Shown here one piece after another: positions 57,362 through 64,000 of a stretch of 64,000 bases of DNA. The stretch's first letter is position 1. Every line of letters starts with the position of its first letter. This DNA is from Acanthosoma haemorrhoidale (Eukaryota > Arthropoda > Insecta > Hemiptera > Acanthosomatidae). The notes under the pieces were generated by a model. It saw only the letters and a list, made by a program, of their open reading frames with translations, had not been told where the DNA came from and did not search any database. The stretch is from positions 185,176-249,175 of the forward strand of contig CAKNEZ010000022.1 of the NCBI GenBank assembly GCA_930367205.1, given 5' to 3'. The position numbers were made by a program, and so were the translations under genes.

Positions 57362-57904
57362 CTGAAAAAAAGTCCTTATTAATTTATTTGTTATTTCAAA
57401 TTGAAATCAAAACCCTCAACCTTTTTTTTTTATTAGTTAAATTATACTTTTTTTTTTTTACACATATGAAGGGGTCACAGGAAAATACAAAATAAGTCTA
57501 TTTTGTGTTTTCGGCGGGATATTGTAGCTCTCAGAAAGAGGAATCGAATAGTGTGTACTGTTCAGAAGAAAAGCTAAACACCTAGTCAGGGGAAAAACGA
57601 TATAATTACGGTTTGGAGAAGAATTGTCTAGCTCCTTATGCGGTGTGAGTTAACACCCTCCTCTCTTTTATTTTATATACTGAATACTAATTAGGTTTAA
57701 TTTTGTGACTTATGTACTTTAATTTAAACAATATAGTATGATATTTTCATGAAAAAATTTGATTTCCCTCTAACCCGTGAATTATCTTCATATTGTTTTT
57801 TCTTACAATATTTCGTTTTATATTTTTCATTCTTGGTAAATATGTTTATTTTTTACTACTTTAGCAAACTGTTCGCATTGTATTCTTGGTAAAGCTAAAA
57901 AGAC
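57362..57904. other. No gene seen
   Basis: AT-rich with T-runs at 57423-57432 and 57447-57458. It would be an intron if the neighbouring exon is real. Confidence 0.4.
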
Positions 57905-58604
57905 AAATTTGTATATGGTTTCTGTGCCTAAATTAATTCATTTTCACATAAGCCCGGCTATATCCCTTCGGCTGAAATTGTTAACATATATGAGCGTCCT
58001 GAGGCCAGCTCTACTGTTTGGGACACCACTCTTCCGATTCCTACACACTAGCGCCATAACTAGAATCCAGAGCTTCAAGAACAACATCCTGCACACGGCA
58101 CTATGGCATACCCCGTTCGTGATATGAAGGCTCCCGACATCCACAACAAGTTCGAAGTCCCCACCATCACCGAAGCCATCCAAAGAAAACTCATAAAGTT
58201 CTTTGACTCGATGAAACATAGCCAAAACCCTCTATTCCGAGACTTGACACCCCTACCACTACCGGCAAGATGGCAACTCTCAAGATCTTGTAAAGCAGAC
58301 TAAATGGTGGACATCACGGCGCTTGGCCCACCAACAACAAGCCTCTAACGGGCACCCAACACTGCTATCCGACTAAATAAGACTGCACTACATGCCTAGA
58401 GGGGCTCTAGGCCCAGCCACCATTGGACTCTCACCACTGTACCGCAATTATCAACCTCTACCGAGGCTTCCCACTCTCCTTAATTCCCTCACACCACCTT
58501 CATGCAGGTACTCCTAGTACAAGGATCTGCTCTACCCAAATATCCCCTTATTTTCCCCTCATCCTTAATCTTATAATTAGAGAGGTAAGGAAAAAAAAAA
58601 AAAA
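57905..58604 (+). pseudogene. Jockey-like LINE 3' end, family C
   Basis: C-terminal ORF2 pieces ISLRLKLLTYMSVLRPALLF, GTPLFRFLHTSAITRIQSFK, then after a frameshift ITEAIQRKLIKFFDSM and LPARWQLSR. These parallel LINE B (LRLKLLIYKSILRPTLLYGA, FIQRRHIKFFDSL) but are clearly diverged. A 3' UTR and a poly-A at about 58590-58603 follow. 5'-truncated. Confidence 0.8.
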
Positions 58605-61600
58605 ATCATTTTCAATAATTAATTTCGTGTTTATCAATTGAAGGAAGTTGGATATTAGAAATTGAAGATAAAACCACTGATTTATTTAGATGAAATAAAA
58701 CAATTGATGACTACAACTAAATATTAATAATAATTTTAAGCAAGGATGTCTTGTTCAAGCCTATCGAAGGAGGCCTGGCGAATTACGCTTTCAGGGCTTC
58801 GACCAAGGGCTATGCCTTTCTTCCAACTTCTCACTCCTCTCCCAAGAATCGATTTGCCCATATATTCCCCTTTTCCTCTCCAAAAATAGAGTGATCCCCC
58901 CAACTGTCGAAAAATAAAAATGTCTTTTCACACCTCCGCTTTCGCACGTGCTCGCCAAGTAAAGGCCCAGGCACAATTCCACGAGCAATGGCCTGGATTA
59001 TCCTCTCTCTGTCCCAGGTCGGCTGTTAAAAGGATGTTTAGGCCTCTCTCTCTCTGATAACAGATATATATGGTCTTATTAGTCTGTGAGTGTGTTTCAG
59101 TATGCAAAATCGCGAAACCACAGTTTCGCTTCTGATTTTTGTCCAGGAAGTCCTACTGACCAGGAAACTGGATATCACCACCCTGGAATGTGCTAGGTTT
59201 TGACTATCTAGCTTTTTATAAGTTTTTTTTCTATTTTTTATCATTTGAAATTTGTTTACACCGATTACGGACTAAACAGTATTTTTTAAATGCATGCACA
59301 TTCGAAATTAAGGACATAAAATGTGTTGAAACAATATTCAGTGATATGCGATGGCAAAGGGCTCTTAGAAAGATAATAAATGACGGGGTTCTACTTGATA
59401 CTAATTGATCAAATCTAGTATTTTTTTTTCTTTGGACCGCATTTATAACTGACAATTAAATGTTTTAAACAAACATTTTATTTTTCGCTGAAATATGAGC
59501 TGCCTCGTCCCAGCTCAGAAGTAATTTCACATTTCTGTTTTTCAAGAACTCGTAAAAAAATTCAATATCATCCCAGGAAATAAAGACAAATATAACTCGT
59601 GTAGCTAATGTTTCGAGTCAATATCAAAAGGTTATTTTGTTATTTGTTCAAAAAAGTGATTCTCAGTAACGATTGTGGTCTCACAAATAATATTAAGCGT
59701 CCTTCGTAAACATTTATGAAATATTTAATGACCTGCTTGCAGTTTACATCCATAGATATTTTGAATGCGAGCACCTCATCAAACAAAATTTAGTTCATGA
59801 CTGTTGCAAAAACAAATTAACGTTATCTGCAGGAGCAGTTACTTGGTTTATTGTTTAAGTTATTCACGGTCTGTTCCTGAGGCTAAGGTCTCAGTCGATA
59901 TGAGCTGCTTCTCCCGTCTCGAAGGGCTCGGCAGCCCTTGACAAGTTAACACGTGGCCACTTAAAACTAATGAATCAAACTGCTTCTCCGAACTGGCAGA
60001 CATTTTGTCGGTCTGTCTGTCTGTCGGATGGCATAATAAAGCATACATGTCATTGGCAAAGATGGTTGGTGGGTGGCTTTATCCCAATAAATGGAGGGGG
60101 GTCTTTTATGGTGCAATAGTTGAAAAAACAGCTTCAAAATGAGAATTCGGTGAGTTAAAAATTCCTAGAACCACTGCCATAATAGTAATTTGTACACATC
60201 TATTATACTCACCCAATCACACTGTTACTGCTAAACTACTAAACTGCTACCTTTAATTGTTCTTTTAGCTGCCCCAAACTGATTTAAATATATATATAAT
60301 TTTGAAGTGTAATGAGCTGATTTAAACACTAAGTATACTTCAAGGAATTAAACATTGTTAAGATTCAAGCCTTGCTCCATTTAAGGTTTATGATAAAATC
60401 TTTTTCTTCAAGCAGAGGAAGATAGAAAAGGAGATGGATTAGCCAACCACCACAATCATCAAGTAACATACCCTTAAAATACCCATTGGATTAAAACCAC
60501 CAGAAATTTATGGGAAAAATTCCCTTCTCACACACTATCCCAATATCATCCCCTGATTTTCGCTATCAACACCCATTTTACAACCATTAAAATAAAGCAT
60601 ATTAGATTGAAAATCTGATTTATAATAAACAGGTTGCTTCCATTGGCCACTACTTAAATTTAGTATGATAAATTACTGTAGGCTAGCAACAATTGAGGCA
60701 TTTTTAAATTGAATTAAATCTTGTTTTCATTGTACGCTTAGAATAACATAAGCAAATCAAATCTATAAATTTAAGTAATCAAACGGCATCACTTTAAATA
60801 AAATATTTAAAAATTTCAAAGGATGTATGTATTCGTAGAAACGCACATTCTTTTTTTATTGCCTTAATTTATATATATTGGGGTACATTTTGATATAACG
60901 GTTTTTACGTAAGTACCCAGGATACAAGAAACCATTTATTAATATAAATTCCACTATTACAGTCAGAGCTTAACAGAGCAGCACTTATTGTATTAATTGT
61001 GGTAAGATCTGCCCTCTACAAATTAACATGATTAAACCAAAACTAGTTCTTGTTAGTAGTTGAGATAAGTTGTAATTAAGGTTTTGGCTAGTTAGATTTA
61101 TTTTAAGCTAATTAAGATTTTGTTGTTTTTTTGATTTGTTAAGTATGATAATACTTCAAATAGTTCAAAATGTTTATACTAAGAAAATGACTAAAATATC
61201 AAATGTTCTGCGTGATCATTTTCACATTTTCCTGAGGTAGTACATCATAATGATCATTGTTCTTTATTTTTTCATGAATGGTTAATAAAAATGAATCAAT
61301 GTTCACTACGTATATGTAAAAAAAAAGGCTAGAAAAAAGTTCCTTGTTCATTTTTTAGTTCTGAAGTGTGACAGTTGGTGGCTCTGATTAAGGCGGGTTT
61401 GGATTAAAGTAAAACAGCTGTAGTGTGATCGTGACGTGTACTAACACTTGTAAACTAGAGGGCACGTATCACACAGAAAAAAAAAAAATCACATCATAAA
61501 GTAAAATGTCTACTAAGTTCGTTAGATATTCGTTTTATTAATATTCATGAAAATGCTCTGAAGAGACTTGAACGCGTCAAGAAGACAATCATCTAGAGAC

Positions 61601-61984
61601 AAAAAACGTTTCAGTTTTACTGTCAATAAATGAAACATACACTGTACGTGGGTAACACGCGTATGCTCGAAGATTGTTCGCCACTTTTGAGAATATTTTG
61701 TCACACTGACCAAGACTTTGAGAACAAACAGGTTTGATGCCTGCGACAACTTTACCAGCTCATAAACATAGATACATACTTGTACAAAAGTATGTTACTG
61801 ACCTGACAATAGGACTGTTCTGACAAAAAACAAAGAGAACAGCTTCAGAAGAGACAGTATGGCCGTCTACTTTTGTCTCCAGGGGCAGTCACTACCTCAT
61901 CAATCTAGGAGAGAATAAAACCCAGTATTTAATCTATCTAACCCAGTATTTAATCTATCCAAGCTAGGCATACAATTATTTATA
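58605..61984. other. No gene identified
   Basis: 3.4 kb mostly AT-rich. Frames at 58791-58988, 59190-59408 and 61522-61749 are unsupported. A (GTCT)n tract at about 60009-60024. A perfect tandem duplication of ~21 bp (ACCCAGTATTTAATCTATC) at about 61920-61960. Confidence 0.45.
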
Positions 61985-62165
61985 TGTATTTATTTTAGTC
62001 TCTTATTATATATATATATATATTTCTTTTTTCTTTCATAGCCCCTTTAAATTTACAGTTAATTATAGATCCTCAGGCGAATCTATTTACAAATTATTTT
62101 TGTATTTCCTGTAGCATCACTACATTATATACAGGTTTTGTTATTTTATAGAAATTATATAATAT
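61985..62165 (+). repeat. Repeat A, copy 3, with (TA)n run
   Basis: (TA)n at 62005-62022, then the repeat A core (62029-62160). It ends ~55 bp before the gypsy-I LTR. Confidence 0.75.
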
Positions 62166-62219
62166 AGTGAAGCAGTTATAAATAACTATAAGTTTGGTTA
62201 GCTGATATAAATAACAGTG

Positions 62220-62373
62220 TGTTACGAAACCTGGCATGTGTTCAGAAGGTTTCAGTTTGTTTGAGTGTATACATTCTGTTTGTAATATCTATGTCTCATT
62301 GTGTAAATAAATTGTGTCGCGTTATTCAATTACATATAAAAATGTGTCACATTATTCAGCCCTTGTCACAACA
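62220..62373 (+). repeat. Gypsy-I 5' LTR
   Basis: Starts TGTTACGAAACCTGGCATG and ends CCTTGTCACAACA: a ~154-bp LTR beginning TG and ending CA, three bases before the primer-binding site. Short LTRs are typical of the mag-like gypsy group. The right LTR is outside the window, so boundaries rest on the PBS position and TG..CA ends. Confidence 0.75.
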
Positions 62374-62376
62374 AGT

Positions 62377-62389
62377 TGGCGACGAGGAT
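62377..62389 (+). promoter_or_regulatory. Primer-binding site, tRNA-Ser(GCU)
   Basis: TGGCGACGAGGAT is complementary to a tRNA 3' end ending CCTCGTCGCCA, which fits tRNA-Ser(GCU). It primes minus-strand DNA synthesis. Confidence 0.75.
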
Positions 62390-62509
62390 AAAAGTACAAA
62401 ACATTGGAAAAATTGAGTACCGCTAACAATACTATAACCGCTAAAAGGTATTTTATTTATTTTTTACTAACCGTTATATACCTGATTTAAACAAGCAAAT
62501 CAAGTCACA

Positions 62510-64000
62510 ATGAATTCAGAACAATTCGAGAAGTTGATGTTAGTCTTGTCATCTGCTCTGGAAAGTCAAAAAAACACACCAGCATTACCACTGACACCAT
62601 TTGAAAACTATGACCCCAAAACTGAACAGTTTTCGTCATACATGGAGCGTTTTGACAATTATTGTGATCTCAAAAACGTCACTAATGATACAAAAAAGGT
62701 TCAAATTTTGCGTTCATCAATTGGAAAAGAACATTATAACAACTTAGCCGCTTTTCTGGGACCAGATGATCCTATCAAGGAAATGGACTTCATAACCTTG
62801 AAGTGCCATTTCGAAAAAATGCTGGCTCCATCAGTCTCAACCGTCGTCTCACAACACTACTTCCTCAGCATCACTCAGCAGCCACATCAATCAATTTCGG
62901 ATTTCGTCGCATCTCTGAAGGGAAAGTTGAAGGACTGTGATTTTTACACAACCTGTCCCAGTGCAACCAGTAAAAAGAGTTTCTCAATAGCTCAAATATT
63001 CCTCCGTGCTCAGTTCATCAGAGGCCTGAAGGACAATTGGATACGCGAACAGATCCTTCAAGACACAACCCTCAAGGATTTCGATGGATTCGTAACGAAG
63101 GCCACAGCACTGGAAGCATCTCGATTTGAGTCGGGTCAATTAAATAAGCTACCTGAGAAGCCGCCGGATCAAGTTACAGACGCAAACAAGATTGATCGTC
63201 GTCAAGAAAGAAATCGTCCCAGCCGCCAGCGTTCTGGGTCTCAAGACAATTGTCATCAGTCCAGCTCTCATCCGCGTCATCGTTCTCAGTCCCGCAGCAC
63301 CAGAAGCCGTGTGGATTATCGAGCATTAGGTCTCGATGGCCTTTGTCTCAACTGTGGTCGCTCAAACCATAAATTGCGTGATTGCAGAACAGAGCGTAAA
63401 TCCATGAAGTGCCACTCTTGTGGAAAAATCGGGCATGTCACGAAAGTTTGTATCACCACCCTGCTCCGGAAATCGAAGACTAATAAACTGTCAACTGAAT
63501 ACCTTCAAGAGGAAGAGGATCATCACCCCAACAACGAATATGGCATCGTTCGGATTGAAACCGTCGAGGATCTGTATGAGGTTGGGCCAGACACCGATAA
63601 ATACATCGTCACAGTCACTCTCAACAACAAACCGCAATCGTTTGAAGTGGATTCAGGTGCACGTTTCTCCTTGATCTCAGAAACTGCTTTCAAGAAACTT
63701 GAACTCAAAGTACCGCTTCAACCGACTCCAGTCACTTTCCGCTCTTACTCAGATCACCTCATCAAGCCTAAGGGTAAAGTTACCGTCTCAGTCGCATACA
63801 AAGGGAATTCGATGGAAGCCGATTTATTCATAGTCCCAGCAGGACATGACGCTTTACTTGGACGCATGTGGATTCGTAGTCTCGGGATCAGCCTCAATGA
63901 GATTGATAGCCACAAAAACTCAGCTCTCCGTCCAGTTGATGTCAACGCAGTCACTCCGATCGAAGACATCTTCAGGAAATACGAAGACAGAAAGACGAGT
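62510..64000 (+). CDS. Gypsy-I gag-protease(-pol) polyprotein, open at window edge
   Basis: ATG at 62510, 120 bases after the primer-binding site, then 497 codons without a stop to the last base of the window. Order: capsid-like Gag (residues ~1-210, FENYDPKTEQFSSYMERFDN, FIRGLKDNWIREQIL), a basic Arg/Ser-rich linker (~220-270), zinc knuckles CLNCGRSNHKLRDC (from residue 279) and CHSCGKIGHVTKVC (from 301), then a retroviral-type aspartic protease with its catalytic Asp at about residue 381 (VDSGARFSLI) and an LLGRMW loop. gag and pro are in one frame with no shift. It is the intact relative of 1-937 and the only retroelement here with an undamaged frame, so likely the youngest. RT and beyond lie outside. 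Confidence 0.93.
   Translation, partial: MNSEQFEKLMLVLSSALESQKNTPALPLTPFENYDPKTEQFSSYMERFDNYCDLKNVTNDTKKVQILRSSIGKEHYNNLAAFLGPDDPIKEMDFITLKCHFEKMLAPSVSTVVSQHYFLSITQQPHQSISDFVASLKGKLKDCDFYTTCPSATSKKSFSIAQIFLRAQFIRGLKDNWIREQILQDTTLKDFDGFVTKATALEASRFESGQLNKLPEKPPDQVTDANKIDRRQERNRPSRQRSGSQDNCHQSSSHPRHRSQSRSTRSRVDYRALGLDGLCLNCGRSNHKLRDCRTERKSMKCHSCGKIGHVTKVCITTLLRKSKTNKLSTEYLQEEEDHHPNNEYGIVRIETVEDLYEVGPDTDKYIVTVTLNNKPQSFEVDSGARFSLISETAFKKLELKVPLQPTPVTFRSYSDHLIKPKGKVTVSVAYKGNSMEADLFIVPAGHDALLGRMWIRSLGISLNEIDSHKNSALRPVDVNAVTPIEDIFRKYEDRKTS

Noticed and set aside
59190..59408. 72-codon frame with aromatic-rich N-terminus
   Set aside because: AT-rich, low-complexity start, no family, no splice or polyadenylation context.

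Overview
This is a repeat-dominated piece of an animal nuclear genome, most likely an arthropod (insect). The reasons are the mix of Jockey-type and R1-type LINEs, Ty3/gypsy and copia LTR elements, a mariner-type transposase of the kind common in insects, spliceosomal introns with GT..AG borders, and a U1 snRNA sequence. I cannot name the species. There are no bacterial operons, rRNA genes or CRISPR arrays. Almost all long reading frames are transposon proteins, mostly broken by stops, frameshifts and internal deletions.

Layout. 1-937: gypsy gag-pol fragment (family gypsy-I). 2.4-6.3 kb: four copies of a short repeat ('B'), one copy of repeat 'A' and two LINE 3' scraps. 9.1-11.6 kb: a visibly GC-rich R1-like LINE with matching 14-bp target duplications. 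11.7-12.5 kb: an internally deleted mariner-like element. 13.6-18.3 kb: a full-length but decayed Jockey-like LINE (family A) with a 12-bp target duplication. 18.7-23.4 kb: two truncated LINE B copies in opposite orientations around a decayed conserved gene. 24.2-25.5 kb: a LINE A fold-back that contains the first ~38 nt of a U1 snRNA. 25.5-27.4 and 31.8-34.1 kb: copies of a 1.9-kb unknown repeat ('E') on either side of a nearly full-length LINE B (27.7-31.5 kb). 34.3-34.6 kb: two exons that look like the 5' end of a host gene. 35.6-36.2 kb: a gypsy integrase scrap. 37.45-37.61 kb: a complete U1 snRNA sequence with a changed 5' arm. 39.0-41.4 kb: a copia element lacking its reverse transcriptase. 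41.4-44.3 kb: gypsy-II pol plus 3' LTR. 44.3-46.4 kb: a scrambled LTR element. 47.9-50.4 kb: a deleted LINE A copy and a decayed PIN-like gene. 53.1-55.9 kb: gypsy-III gag-pol on the minus strand. 57.2-57.4 kb: a possible host exon. 62.2-64.0 kb: the start of an apparently intact gypsy-I element (LTR, primer-binding site, open gag-protease frame), running off the window edge.

How it fits together. Host content appears limited to a few candidate exons and U1. The rest is a nest of successive insertions. Target duplications allow some to be delimited cleanly. The gypsy-I copy at the right edge looks youngest. The items I would look at first are the variant U1 sequence, the U1 fragment inside the LINE fold-back, the unassigned 1.9-kb repeat E, and the spliced exons at 34.3-34.6 kb.
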